Shown here: positions 1-8,135 of the stretch, one piece after another
How positions within the stretch are numbered: the stretch's first letter is position 1
Layout: every line of letters begins with the position of its first letter
Translations under genes and position numbers: made by a program
The notes under the pieces: generated by a model
Databases searched by the model: none
What the model was told of the DNA's origin: nothing
The model's input: only the letters and a program-made list of their open reading frames with translations
NCBI GenBank assembly: GCA_002695025.1
Contig: NZNV01000017.1
Location: 434,001-498,000, forward strand
DNA: 64,000 nucleotides
Reading direction: 5' to 3'
Origin: Owenweeksia sp.
GTDB taxonomy: Bacteria > Bacteroidota > Bacteroidia > Flavobacteriales > Schleiferiaceae

Positions 1-1
1 G

Positions 2-226
2 GCCCGTTGTATGATCAGTGAGGTATTATATAAGGTAAACATCAACACCCTTCACCGCCTGGAGGATGATAAGGAAATTGGAATGAATGACATTGCCAGG
101 GTAAGGTTGAGAACCACTAAACCCTTGATGGTAGACGATTATTCTGATAACCGGTCAACCGGAAGTATCATTCTCATTGATGAAGGTACCAACGAAACCG
201 TGGCCGCAGGAATGATCAAACTATAG
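2..226 (+). CDS. cysN: Sulfate adenylyltransferase subunit 1 (CysN), C-terminal fragment
   Basis: The window opens inside this gene; the frame is open from base 2 and only about the last 74 residues are present. The end of the protein (NRSTGSIILIDEGTNETVAAGMI) has the layout of the last beta-barrel of CysN, the GTPase subunit of ATP sulfurylase, whose usual ending is a TG-x-hydrophobic-LID stretch followed by TVAAGMI. CysN with CysD makes APS from sulfate and ATP, the precursor of the sulfate donor PAPS. The domain with the GTPase motifs is off the window. The gene lies about 100 bases before a polysaccharide export gene, in a region with two sulfotransferases, so it may supply PAPS for glycan sulfation as well as for assimilation. 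The family call is good; the link to sulfation is inference. Confidence 0.8.
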   Translation, partial: ARCMISEVLYKVNINTLHRLEDDKEIGMNDIARVRLRTTKPLMVDDYSDNRSTGSIILIDEGTNETVAAGMIKL

Positions 227-274
227 CATAAAAACCATATTTGGTTCAGGGGTTATTTAATGAAACCATAATTA

Positions 275-302
275 TTGAACCTTAATTATTACGCTATATT
301 TG
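275..302 (+). promoter_or_regulatory. Candidate Bacteroidota promoter for the export genes
   Basis: TATATTTG at 295-302 fits the Bacteroidota -7 box TAnnTTTG. A TTG at 275-277 lies 17 bases upstream in the place of the -33 element. Transcription would begin near 309, giving a leader of about 20-25 bases before the ATG at 332. The position after cysN and before the wza-like gene fits. Confidence 0.5.
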
Positions 303-331
303 CGCCTGAATTTTTCAAACCTTCAGCCTTG

Positions 332-1114
332 ATGAAGAAGATTTTTATATTTTTCATAAGTATCCTGCTTCTGGGTTCTTGTATACCCAGAAAAAAGCTA
401 ACCTACCTGCAAAGCGAATCTGCCAATGTGGATTCTTTGCGATTAAATTACGCCAATTCCAGATACGAAGTACAGGTTAATGACATCCTTAACATAGCCA
501 TTCGCAGTTTTAACCCGGAGGTGAGTAATATGTTCAACATAACTTCCACCACCCAGGTAAACCAGAACGGAGGGGATCTTATGTTCTATTTGAATGGTTA
601 TACCGTAGATATAGATGGGAATATTGACCTGCCGGTTTTAGGAAAAATGTATGTTTTAGGAATGAATACGGAGAGTATAAAGAAGATGGTTCTTTCCAAG
701 CTCTCCAATTATTTTCAGAATGAAGTATTGAACGTTACCGTCCAGTTGGCAGGTGTGCGTTTTACCCTTATTGGAGAGGTTTCAGGCCCGGGTAAATATA
801 CTATTTACCAGAACCAGGTAAATATTTTTGAAGCCCTGGCGGTAGGTGGCGATATAAGCCTGGTGGGTGACAGAACTTCCGTTCAGATCATGCGTCAGGT
901 AGAAGGAAGTGTTAAATTTTACGAGGTTGATCTTACTGACAGGGGAGTGGTGGAAAGCCCATATTTCTACATCCTGCCTAATGATGTTATTAATGTTAAG
1001 CCTTTGCCAGCCAAATCATGGGGTATTGGTACCACGGGTTTTGCTACCATAGCGTCCGTACTTACCATTGTTTCCAGTACCTTATTGATTATCACTAACC
1101 TCCAGCGTTTTTAA
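332..1114 (+). CDS. wza: Polysaccharide export outer-membrane lipoprotein (Wza-like)
   Basis: A 260-residue secreted lipoprotein. The start chosen is the ATG at 332, which opens a clean lipoprotein signal peptide with the lipobox LLGSC and the lipidated Cys at about residue 17; an in-frame TTG at 275 would add 19 residues in front of the signal and overlap the likely promoter. A Poly_export domain (YEVQVNDILNIAI, about residue 45) is followed by an SLBB-type domain (FTLIGEVSGPGKYTI and later FYILPNDVINV). A C-terminal hydrophobic helix (about 230-255) resembles the membrane-crossing helix of Wza channels. It should form the outer-membrane pore that exports the polysaccharide made downstream. 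The next gene, a Wzc-like kinase, starts 3 bases after the stop and is its usual partner. Confidence 0.85.
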   Translation: MKKIFIFFISILLLGSCIPRKKLTYLQSESANVDSLRLNYANSRYEVQVNDILNIAIRSFNPEVSNMFNITSTTQVNQNGGDLMFYLNGYTVDIDGNIDLPVLGKMYVLGMNTESIKKMVLSKLSNYFQNEVLNVTVQLAGVRFTLIGEVSGPGKYTIYQNQVNIFEALAVGGDISLVGDRTSVQIMRQVEGSVKFYEVDLTDRGVVESPYFYILPNDVINVKPLPAKSWGIGTTGFATIASVLTIVSSTLLIITNLQRF

Positions 1115-1117
1115 CTC

Positions 1118-3574
1118 ATGCAGGAACAGCTAAGCAATTCAGAAGAAAATAACGAGGGAACCGATCTAAGGTACTATTTATTCAAGATTGTCAGTATTTG
1201 GCCTTATATTATTATATGCATAGCGCTGGCATTGAGTATAGCCTTTATATACAATCGTTATAGTAAGGAAATATACCGCGCTACCGTAATCCTGCTCATT
1301 GAGTCAGAGAACACAAGTAGCCTCTCTAACGTAATGGAAGCTATTGGTTATTACAATCCCCGTTTAACTTTTGAAAACGAGGTGGTCATCATCAAATCAC
1401 TGGCCATGGCGGAGAGGACGATCCAGCATACTGATTTTGGTGTGGAATACTGGACGGAAGGCCGGGTGCGGGTAACGGAATTATATGATAAGAGCCCCAT
1501 TGAACTGGTTATGGACTCTACCCACGTTCAGGCCATCAACTACGATATTGTGGTTGCTGACAATGGCAAGGGTGGGTATGAGGTAAGTATTATGAACCTT
1601 GACCAGAGTCCCAGTCTCTACAACTATGAGGAGTTTAAGTATGAGGAAATCAATATTGGTAAGGCTGCCGGAAATATTGATGCCACGGTAAATTTAAAGG
1701 ATGGGGAGTGGTATACCACACCTTATCACAGTTTCAAAATTGTACGGAAAAACGATGATCCTTTTAACGAGCTGACAATAAAGCTAAAGTCGGTACAAAG
1801 TATAGCCACCCAGTGGCAGAAGAGGCTTGAGGTTGAGCCTACTGCTAAAGGTAGCTCGGCTGTTGATATTACCTCCACGGCTGAAAACCCTGAAAAGGTA
1901 AGAGTATACCTGAATGAACTGGTACAGCAATACCTCGATTTCGGCCTGTTCGTTAAGAACGAAATAGCAAAAAACACGTTGGAATTTGTGAGCTCTGAGC
2001 TGAACAGGGTGGGTGATACCTTAAGAGCTATTGAGACCAATCTTGCCGATTTCCGTTCAGACAAGATGATCCTGGACGTTTCCATGAAAGCTCAGAAGTA
2101 CTATGAGCAGATCACCGAACTGGAAAGGCAGTTGACCTCCCTGGAGATTGAGAGAAACTACATTAATTATATTGAAGATTACCTGAGAGGTGATCAGTTC
2201 CAGGATGATCCGGTTATCCCTATGACCCTGGGTGACGGGACCTCTCAAAAGATCATTGATCAGCTGGCTGAACTGGAATCCCGCAAGGCAAGCTTGGGAA
2301 TCACAGCTTCTGAAGCTAACCCGGTGCTCAAGAATATGAATGAGCAGATAGGGTACCTCAAATCCCGTCTTCGTGAAGCCATGAAGGGTGTGGAGGAAAG
2401 AAATAGCGCCAGGATTGCCAAGCTGCAGAAGGAACTTCGCAACCTGGAGTCGAACTTATCGGAATTGCCGGAGCAGGAAATGGATCTGTTGAACATTGAG
2501 CGTCAGTTCAAACTCAATGAGAACCTCTTTGTGTTCCTGATGGAGAAGAAAGCCGAGGCAGGTATTGCCATTGCTTCTAACCGTGCCAGCAGTACCATCA
2601 TTGATTATGCCCGGACCGAAAGAAACCCCATTTTCCCCAATAAGCCAAGGGTTTATATTGTAGCATTGATCTTAGGTCTGTTTATTCCCATTGCGGTGAT
2701 GTTCATCCGCAACTTCCTTAACAATAAGATTCAGTCCATATCCATGTTGGAAGGACTTACCAAAATCCCGGTTCTGGGTGCCGTTGGTCATAACAATAAG
2801 AATACCAACCTTACGGTGGCCAAACACCCTAAATCAGCAGCTTCAGAAAATTTCAGGGCCCTGCGTTCCAATCTCAAGTTTATGGGGGCGGAATCATCAG
2901 GCAGCGAAAAAGGTGTGGCCATCCTGATAACCTCCTCTATTGGTGGTGAAGGAAAGACCTATAACTCCATTAACCTGGCCTCGGCAATTGCCCTTTCCAA
3001 TCAACGGACCGTCCTGGTTGGACTTGACCTTCGTAAACCTAAGATCTATAATGACTTTGATCTTAGTAACGAAAAAGGTGTATCTTCTTATCTGGCTGGT
3101 CGTGACAGTCTTGACGAGATAATTCAGACTACCTCCATTAAAAATCTGGATCTTATCAGTGCCGGCCCCGTACCTCCCAACCCTTCAGAATTGATCCTGG
3201 GAGAGCGATGTGTAAGCATGATGGAAACCTTGAAGGAGAAGTATGATTATATAATTTTTGATACTCCCCCGGTAGGCCTGGTAGCTGATGCGTTTGATAT
3301 TATGAAGTATTCTGATATTGTGCTGTTTGTGGTACGTCAGCAATACACTCCCAAGGGTTATATGAAACTTATTGATGATAAGTACCGGGAAGGTGCGGTT
3401 AAGAATATGGCCATTATCCTCAATGATGTAGTGGTGGAATCCGGCTACGGTTATTATAACTACGGTTATGGCTATGGTTATGGCTATGGTTATGGCTATG
3501 GTTACGGCTATGTGGAGGATGAGGTGCCTGCCCGTAGCCTCTTCGGACGAAGAAGAAAGAAGAAAAAGGATTAA
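1118..3574 (+). CDS. wzc: Polysaccharide co-polymerase / BY-type tyrosine kinase (Wzc-like)
   Basis: An 818-residue inner-membrane protein that controls chain length and export. It has a first membrane helix at about 28-46, a Wzz-type periplasmic domain with a long coiled-coil stretch (about 290-460), a second helix near 510-530 and a cytoplasmic BY-kinase domain. The kinase has Walker A (SSIGGEGKT, about 608-617), Walker A' (VGLDLRKPK, about 634) and Walker B (YIIFDTPPVG, about 711-720). The C-terminus is a tyrosine cluster (about 774-798) of repeated Gly-Tyr pairs, which would be the autophosphorylated tail. It follows the wza-like gene by 3 bases and is closed by a strong terminator, so these two form their own unit apart from the main glycan operon. 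Fusion of Wzz and kinase parts is the form typical of Gram-negative bacteria. Confidence 0.92.
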   Translation: MQEQLSNSEENNEGTDLRYYLFKIVSIWPYIIICIALALSIAFIYNRYSKEIYRATVILLIESENTSSLSNVMEAIGYYNPRLTFENEVVIIKSLAMAERTIQHTDFGVEYWTEGRVRVTELYDKSPIELVMDSTHVQAINYDIVVADNGKGGYEVSIMNLDQSPSLYNYEEFKYEEINIGKAAGNIDATVNLKDGEWYTTPYHSFKIVRKNDDPFNELTIKLKSVQSIATQWQKRLEVEPTAKGSSAVDITSTAENPEKVRVYLNELVQQYLDFGLFVKNEIAKNTLEFVSSELNRVGDTLRAIETNLADFRSDKMILDVSMKAQKYYEQITELERQLTSLEIERNYINYIEDYLRGDQFQDDPVIPMTLGDGTSQKIIDQLAELESRKASLGITASEANPVLKNMNEQIGYLKSRLREAMKGVEERNSARIAKLQKELRNLESNLSELPEQEMDLLNIERQFKLNENLFVFLMEKKAEAGIAIASNRASSTIIDYARTERNPIFPNKPRVYIVALILGLFIPIAVMFIRNFLNNKIQSISMLEGLTKIPVLGAVGHNNKNTNLTVAKHPKSAASENFRALRSNLKFMGAESSGSEKGVAILITSSIGGEGKTYNSINLASAIALSNQRTVLVGLDLRKPKIYNDFDLSNEKGVSSYLAGRDSLDEIIQTTSIKNLDLISAGPVPPNPSELILGERCVSMMETLKEKYDYIIFDTPPVGLVADAFDIMKYSDIVLFVVRQQYTPKGYMKLIDDKYREGAVKNMAIILNDVVVESGYGYYNYGYGYGYGYGYGYGYGYVEDEVPARSLFGRRRKKKKD
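3464..3511 (+). repeat. In-frame 12-base tandem repeat coding for the Gly-Tyr tail of Wzc
   Basis: Four head-to-tail copies of GGTTATGGCTAT, the last with one T-to-C change, encode eight Gly-Tyr pairs. The unit is a multiple of three, so a gain or loss of copies would change the number of tyrosines without breaking the frame. Confidence 0.9.
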
Positions 3575-3598
3575 GTAATTTTTATCTTGATCATCTGT

Positions 3599-3642
3599 AA
3601 AAGCCACTTTTAAGCTGAAAATTTAAAAGTGGCTTTTTTTGT
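3599..3642 (+). terminator. Rho-independent terminator after wzc
   Basis: A 15-base left arm (3599-3613, containing AGCCACTTTT) is repeated inverted at 3623-3637 and followed by a run of T to 3640. This separates the export genes from the main glycan operon. Confidence 0.85.
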
Positions 3643-3671
3643 ATTTAACCTGCTAGTTAAGAAGGTATTCA

Positions 3672-3679
3672 TATATTTG
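3672..3679 (+). promoter_or_regulatory. Candidate -7 promoter box of the main glycan operon
   Basis: TATATTTG matches TAnnTTTG exactly and is the same octamer as in front of the wza-like gene. I see no convincing -33 element at the right distance. A start near 3686 would place the adjacent palindrome at the first transcribed bases. Confidence 0.4.
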
Positions 3680-3691
3680 CCAGCCATACAT

Positions 3692-3710
3692 TGAGTAAAA
3701 TATTTACTCA
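3692..3710. promoter_or_regulatory. Perfect 8-base inverted repeat, candidate operator
   Basis: TGAGTAAA, a 3-base spacer (ATA) and TTTACTCA form a perfect palindrome just downstream of the candidate -7 box and about 60 bases before the gene for a winged-helix protein. The form fits a dimeric repressor site. It could also act as a small RNA hairpin, but it has no T run and is unlikely to be a terminator. Confidence 0.4.
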
Positions 3711-3768
3711 TTTTGTTGCTCTAAATGGGAGTGACCAGGCGAAGCCATGTTTGGCCAAATAAAGGCAA

Positions 3769-4299
3769 TTGATACTCGATACACTTATATCATCCAAAAC
3801 CAGGGTAAAGCTTCTTATCAAGTTCTTTTTGAATCCTGAATCAAGGGCATATCTCAGGTCTTTAGAATCAGAATTTGGAGAAAGTACCAACTCCATCCGC
3901 GTGGAATTGAACCGTTTTGAGGAGGCGGGCCTGCTGGAAGCAGAAAGTCAGGGCAACCGGAAAATTTTCAAGGCGCGCAGATCTCATCCCTTATTTAAGG
4001 AACTGCAGGGTATCATTCTTAAACATACCGGGCTGGATCAGATCATTGCAAACGTAGTGGAACGTTTGGGTGACCTGGACCGGGTGTATGTGACAGGGGA
4101 TCTGGCAAAAGGCTTGGATTCCAGCGTAATTGATCTCATATTTGTAGGGAATCCGGACAAGAACTACCTGTTGAGGCTTATCGATAAATCAGAGAAGCTT
4201 TCAGGGCGTAAGATCCGTTTTCTTATCTATTCCATAGAAGAAGCGAAAAAGCAGGAGTTTAAAGGAGAGGAATATTTACTCATCTGGAATGAACGCTAA
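3769..4299 (+). CDS. Winged-helix regulator with a nucleotidyltransferase-like C-terminal domain
   Basis: A 176-residue protein. Residues 1-75 look like an ArsR/MarR-type winged helix (LISSKTRVKLLIKFFLNPE at the start, then a recognition-helix stretch SIRVELNRFEEAGLLEAE). The remainder resembles an MNT-type nucleotidyltransferase fold (VTGDLAKGLDSSVIDLIFVG), but the usual first Asp of the S-D-I-D pair is Val here, so catalysis is doubtful. The start is TTG at 3769; an in-frame TAA at 3760 rules out anything longer. Proteins of this kind often sit before UpxY genes in Bacteroidota glycan loci. It overlaps the upxY gene by 11 bases. Role inferred: local regulator of the operon. Confidence 0.7.
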   Translation: MILDTLISSKTRVKLLIKFFLNPESRAYLRSLESEFGESTNSIRVELNRFEEAGLLEAESQGNRKIFKARRSHPLFKELQGIILKHTGLDQIIANVVERLGDLDRVYVTGDLAKGLDSSVIDLIFVGNPDKNYLLRLIDKSEKLSGRKIRFLIYSIEEAKKQEFKGEEYLLIWNER

Positions 4300-4798
4300 A
4301 GTTTACTGGACAGCTTTTTATACGAAACCACGCAACGAAAAGTCTGTTGCTGAGCGCCTCAAACGCAAAGGTTATACTATCTATGCCCCCTTGAGGACCA
4401 CCATCAAACAATGGTCGGACCGGAAAAAGAAGATACAGGAACCCCTTTTTACCTCGTACGTGTTTGCGTGTGTAGATGAAGCTCAACGGCTACAAATACT
4501 GGAAGATCCCTCTATTGTAAGCAATGTATTCTGGCTGGGGAAGCCTGTGGTTATCCGCAATGAAGAAATACACACTATTCAGCAATTCCTGGAGGAATAT
4601 CCTTCCGCCAAAGCCAACGTTTCTTCCTTTTCCAAAGGGCAGGATGTGAAAATAGAAGAGGGAGTATTTAAAGGAGAGGCAGGCATAGTAAAAGAAGTAC
4701 GCAATTCAAAAATAGTGGTACAGCTGGACTCCCTCGGGTTTGAGCTTAGTGCCGAGATCCACCCTTCCAAACTGAAGGTGCAATCAGTAACTAACTAA
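4289..4798 (+). CDS. upxY: UpxY-family transcription antiterminator (NusG paralogue)
   Basis: A 169-residue NusG-like protein. The N-terminal NGN domain begins [18 protein letters not shown] and continues to about residue 105; a KOW motif follows ([17 protein letters not shown], about 122-138). UpxY proteins of Bacteroides bind RNA polymerase early in capsule operons and let it read through long, poorly translated leaders and genes, a role like that of RfaH. Its place at the head of about 38 kb of same-strand glycan genes with no strong internal terminator fits exactly. It overlaps the regulator upstream and is followed by a 49-base gap with a short hairpin. Confidence 0.88.
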   Translation: MNAKVYWTAFYTKPRNEKSVAERLKRKGYTIYAPLRTTIKQWSDRKKKIQEPLFTSYVFACVDEAQRLQILEDPSIVSNVFWLGKPVVIRNEEIHTIQQFLEEYPSAKANVSSFSKGQDVKIEEGVFKGEAGIVKEVRNSKIVVQLDSLGFELSAEIHPSKLKVQSVTN

Positions 4799-4813
4799 TC
4801 AAAATTACCTAAT

Positions 4814-4827
4814 ACCGGCAAACCGGT
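4814..4827 (+). promoter_or_regulatory. Short hairpin in the upxY-wbpO gap
   Basis: ACCGG, a 4-base loop CAAA and CCGGT can pair; the overlapping AACCGGTT at 4821-4828 is a perfect palindrome. There is no T run. It may be a pausing or recruitment element for the antiterminator encoded just upstream, but this is only a positional guess. Confidence 0.25.
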
Positions 4828-4847
4828 TCATCAATTTTACTCGCAGT

Positions 4848-6125
4848 ATGACAGACATGCAAAACATCAAAATTGCAGTTATAGGACTGGGCTACGTTGG
4901 CCTTCCGCTGGCTGTTGAATTCGGAAAGAAGTTTACTACCGTTGGCTTTGATATCAACCAGGCCAGGGTAAAGGAATTGTCCGATGGAGTGGACTCTACG
5001 CTTGAGGTAGAGAACTCCTACCTCAAGGATGTACTCCAGAATCACTCTTTCCGGGTAAGCGCCCAAAAGGACGATATTAATGACTGCAATGTTTTTGTGG
5101 TAACCGTTCCCACACCTACCGATAAATATAACCGACCGGTGCTTACACCTCTTGTAAAGGCCAGCGAAACGGTAGGTAGCGTTTTAAAAAAGGGAGATGT
5201 TGTGGTATATGAATCAACCGTATATCCCGGTGTAACGGAAGATGAATGTATCCCGGTGCTGGAGAGGGTTTCAGGCCTTAAGTTCAACGAAGACTTTTAT
5301 GCCGGTTATTCACCTGAACGAATCAACCCCGGTGACAAGGAACATACCGTTACTAAAATATTGAAGGTTACTTCCGGTTCTACGCCTGAAATAGCAGATT
5401 TTGTAGATAAGCTCTACAAAGAGGTTATTGTGGCCGGAACCCATAAAGCCAGTTCCATAAAAGTGGCTGAAGCCGCCAAGGTTATTGAAAATTCACAGCG
5501 TGATATAAATATTGCGTTTGTGAACGAGCTGGCCAAGATCTTTAACCTGATGGGGATTGATACGGCCGAGGTATTGGAAGCAGCCGGAACTAAATGGAAT
5601 TTCCTCCCCTTTAAACCAGGCTTGGTGGGTGGTCACTGTATTGGTGTAGACCCGTATTACCTGGCTCAGAAAGCGCAGGAAGTGGGGTATCACCCGGAGA
5701 TCATCCTGGCCGGTAGAAGACTCAATGATGGCATGGGTAAGTACGTGGCCACTGAAGTGGTTAAGATGATGGTTAAAGCTGAAATGCGGGTTAAAAATTC
5801 CAAAGTGCTGATGTTGGGTATCACCTTTAAGGAGAACTGCCCCGATATCCGGAATACACGTGCTATTGATATCTACAATGAGCTTCAAACCTACCAGATG
5901 GATGTGGATGTATATGATCCATGGGCTAACCCCGAAGAAGTAAAGCACGAGTTTGGTATGGATATCATCAAGACTGAAGAACTTTCAAAGTACGATACCA
6001 TTATCCTGGCGGTGGCCCACCGTGAATTCCTTGAAATGAATCTGGAAGATCTTAAAAAGGGTGAAGCCCTTATTTACGATGTAAAAGGCATTCTGCCCAA
6101 AACAGTTTCCGACAAGCGCCTGTAA
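4848..6125 (+). CDS. wbpO: UDP-HexNAc 6-dehydrogenase (WbpO/TviB type)
   Basis: A 425-residue NAD-dependent nucleotide-sugar dehydrogenase that oxidises C6 of UDP-GlcNAc or UDP-GalNAc to the uronic acid. The Rossmann motif is GLGYVG at about 13-18, and the catalytic Cys lies in [11 protein letters not shown] (Cys264). Long stretches, such as [18 protein letters not shown] and [15 protein letters not shown], follow what I recall of WbpO of Pseudomonas aeruginosa O6 and TviB of Salmonella rather than UDP-glucose dehydrogenase. The next gene is a WbpP/TviC-type epimerase, the known partner that makes UDP-GalNAcA. The product may also feed the WbpB/WbpD/WbpI-type genes further on. Substrate choice between GlcNAc and GalNAc is not settled by sequence. 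Confidence 0.88.
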   Translation: MTDMQNIKIAVIGLGYVGLPLAVEFGKKFTTVGFDINQARVKELSDGVDSTLEVENSYLKDVLQNHSFRVSAQKDDINDCNVFVVTVPTPTDKYNRPVLTPLVKASETVGSVLKKGDVVVYESTVYPGVTEDECIPVLERVSGLKFNEDFYAGYSPERINPGDKEHTVTKILKVTSGSTPEIADFVDKLYKEVIVAGTHKASSIKVAEAAKVIENSQRDINIAFVNELAKIFNLMGIDTAEVLEAAGTKWNFLPFKPGLVGGHCIGVDPYYLAQKAQEVGYHPEIILAGRRLNDGMGKYVATEVVKMMVKAEMRVKNSKVLMLGITFKENCPDIRNTRAIDIYNELQTYQMDVDVYDPWANPEEVKHEFGMDIIKTEELSKYDTIILAVAHREFLEMNLEDLKKGEALIYDVKGILPKTVSDKRL

Positions 6126-6163
6126 AAGGGTGGTTTAGCAAAACCAGAATCCAGCCACTTTAA

Positions 6164-7132
6164 ATGAAAAAAACAAATTTACTGATCACAGGTGGAGCCG
6201 GTTTTATAGGCTCTAACCTGGTAGAGTATTTTCTGCAGGATGAGCGAGTGGGCTTGGTAAGGGTGCTCGATGATCTGAGTAATGGCTATTACGAGAATAT
6301 AAGAGAGTTTGAATCGCACCCCCGCTTTGAATATGTAAAAGGCGATATCTGTAATTACGATACCTGCCTCAAGGCAATGGAAGGTATTCACAGGATAAGT
6401 CACCAGGCGGCCCTCGGTTCGGTACCACGCTCCATAGAAAACCCTATGCGTTCTACCGAGGTGAACATCCTTGGAACGGTTAACATTCTGCATGCTGCCG
6501 TTGAGAAGAAGATCGAAAGGGTAATCCTGGCGTGTAGTTCCAGTACGTATGGTGATAGCCAGGAATTACCCAAGGTGGAAGACCGTATAGGCACACCTCT
6601 AAGTCCGTACGCAGTTACCAAATTCTCTATTGAGCAGTTTGCCGATGTATTCCATCGTACCTACGGACTCAATTACATTGGGCTCAGGTACTTTAACGTT
6701 TTCGGACCCCGGCAGAATCCTGACAATCCGTACGCTGCGGTAATCCCTATTTTCTGCAAGGCCTTCTTAAAGGGAGAGCGTCCTACTATTAACGGTGATG
6801 GCAATACCAGCCGTGATTTCACCTATGTGACCAATGCTATCCGGGCTAATGAACTGGCTTTGTTTACGGAAAATGAAAACGCCCTCAATACCATTTACAA
6901 TACCGCCTGCGGAGAGCAGGTAACCTTAAATGAAATGATAGGGTTTCTACAGGAAATATCCGGGAAGAATATTGAAGCAATATATGGCCCGGAGCGAGCC
7001 GGTGATGTTCGGCATTCCAAGGCCGATATCAGTAAGATATCCAGTAAACTGGGCTACAGGCCTCAGGTGAAAATGCGCGAGGGTCTTGCACAGGTGTATG
7101 AATGGTATAAAGAAAACAAGACTTTTGAGTAA
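6164..7132 (+). CDS. wbpP: UDP-GlcNAc/GlcNAcA 4-epimerase (WbpP/TviC type)
   Basis: A 322-residue extended short-chain dehydrogenase. It has the NAD-binding TGGAGFIGSN near residue 9, the catalytic SSS(T)YG stretch (about 122-127) and the YxxxK motif in SPYAVTK (Tyr149/Lys153). The sequence GLRYFNVFGPRQNP is usual for the UDP-HexNAc 4-epimerase group. Working with the preceding dehydrogenase it should interconvert the gluco and galacto forms of the UDP-HexNAc uronic acid in the cytoplasm. It starts 38 bases after wbpO and its end overlaps the TTG start of the NeuB-like gene. GalE-type activity on UDP-Glc is less likely given the pairing. Confidence 0.85.
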   Translation: MKKTNLLITGGAGFIGSNLVEYFLQDERVGLVRVLDDLSNGYYENIREFESHPRFEYVKGDICNYDTCLKAMEGIHRISHQAALGSVPRSIENPMRSTEVNILGTVNILHAAVEKKIERVILACSSSTYGDSQELPKVEDRIGTPLSPYAVTKFSIEQFADVFHRTYGLNYIGLRYFNVFGPRQNPDNPYAAVIPIFCKAFLKGERPTINGDGNTSRDFTYVTNAIRANELALFTENENALNTIYNTACGEQVTLNEMIGFLQEISGKNIEAIYGPERAGDVRHSKADISKISSKLGYRPQVKMREGLAQVYEWYKENKTFE

Positions 7133-8135
7133 AGCTGTATTTATTATTGCCGAGATCGGACAGGCACACGAAGGCAGCCTGGGAATAGCCCATTCCTATA
7201 TAGACGCCTTGGCCAGAACGGGAGTGGATGCCATTAAATGGCAAACCCATATAGCCGAAGCCGAGAGCAGCGCCAAAGAACCTTTCCGGGTAAAATTTTC
7301 CTATGAGGATGATACCCGTATTGACTATTGGAAAAGGATGGAGTTTACTCCTGAGCAATGGAAGGGTCTGAAAGAACATTGCGAGGAAAAGGGTATGGAG
7401 TTTATATCCTCGCCTTTCAGCAATGCTGCGGTGGACCTGTTGGAAGAGATTGGAGTGAAACGCTATAAGATAGGATCCGGGGAAGTGAGTAATTTCCTGA
7501 TGCTGGAAAAGATAGCCCGCACCGGAAAGCCGGTCATCCTTTCCTCGGGAATGAGTTCATTTGAGGAGCTGGACCAAACCATTGGCTTTCTGCAGGACTT
7601 TGGTAATGAACTGTCCATATTGCAATGTACCACAGCTTATCCTACCAAAGCTGAGGAGTGGGGACTCAACGTGATCACGGACCTTATAGAGCGCTATAAT
7701 TTACCGGTAGGCTTTTCGGACCATAGTGGTGATATATACGCCTGTTTGGCGGCCACTGCTTTAGGTGCTACCACCCTGGAGTTTCACGCAGTTTTTGATA
7801 AACGCATGTTCGGCCCCGATGCCCGAGCTTCGCTGGAAATTGACCAGATAAAGAAATTGGTGGAGGGTGTACGGAGTATCACGCTATCCCTCGAAAACAA
7901 GATTGATAAGAACGACAATAGTCGTTTTTCCGAATTGAAGAATATTTTTGAAAAGTCCCTTTCTGTAAACTGTGACCTTGATGCAGGTCAGGAGATCAGC
8001 ATGGAACATCTGGAAGCCAAAAAACCCAAAGGGCAAGGCATGAATGCCAGCCTTTTCAGGGAGGTGATTGGTAAAAAGCTAAAGCGCCCTCTTAAAAAAT
8101 GGGATTTCTTAAACAAGGAAGATATTGAGCTATGA
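7125..8135 (+). CDS. neuB: Nonulosonic acid synthase (NeuB/LegI family)
   Basis: About 336 residues, condensing phosphoenolpyruvate with an N-acetylmannosamine-type sugar to a nine-carbon acid. The TIM-barrel part begins AVFIIAEIGQAHEGSL and has KWQTH, FISSPFS, YKIGSGE and GFSDHSGD, all NeuB hallmarks. The C-terminal SAF (antifreeze-like) domain covers about 280-336 (VNCDLDAGQEIS, KPKGQGM). I chose the TTG at 7125, which overlaps the end of wbpP by 8 bases and puts the first strand at the usual distance; in-frame TTG 7086 and ATG 7098 would add 13 or 9 residues. The stop overlaps the NeuC-like start (ATGA). Whether the product is Neu5Ac or legionaminic acid depends on the NeuC-like substrate. 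Confidence 0.87.
   Translation: MSKAVFIIAEIGQAHEGSLGIAHSYIDALARTGVDAIKWQTHIAEAESSAKEPFRVKFSYEDDTRIDYWKRMEFTPEQWKGLKEHCEEKGMEFISSPFSNAAVDLLEEIGVKRYKIGSGEVSNFLMLEKIARTGKPVILSSGMSSFEELDQTIGFLQDFGNELSILQCTTAYPTKAEEWGLNVITDLIERYNLPVGFSDHSGDIYACLAATALGATTLEFHAVFDKRMFGPDARASLEIDQIKKLVEGVRSITLSLENKIDKNDNSRFSELKNIFEKSLSVNCDLDAGQEISMEHLEAKKPKGQGMNASLFREVIGKKLKRPLKKWDFLNKEDIEL

Noticed and set aside
275-331. TTG 275 as start of the wza-like protein
   Set aside because: It would put 19 residues before a perfect lipoprotein signal and overlaps the likely promoter.
3464-3511. CRISPR or other array
   Set aside because: The repeat is contiguous without spacers and lies in frame in the wzc gene.
3185-3607. 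140-residue minus-strand frame opposite the Wzc kinase end
   Set aside because: It is a shadow of the Gly-Tyr repeat and the kinase codons; it has no family likeness and low-complexity runs.
7086-7124. Longer N-terminus for the NeuB-like protein
   Set aside because: The extra residues lie inside wbpP codons and have no family likeness; TTG 7125 gives the normal N-terminus.
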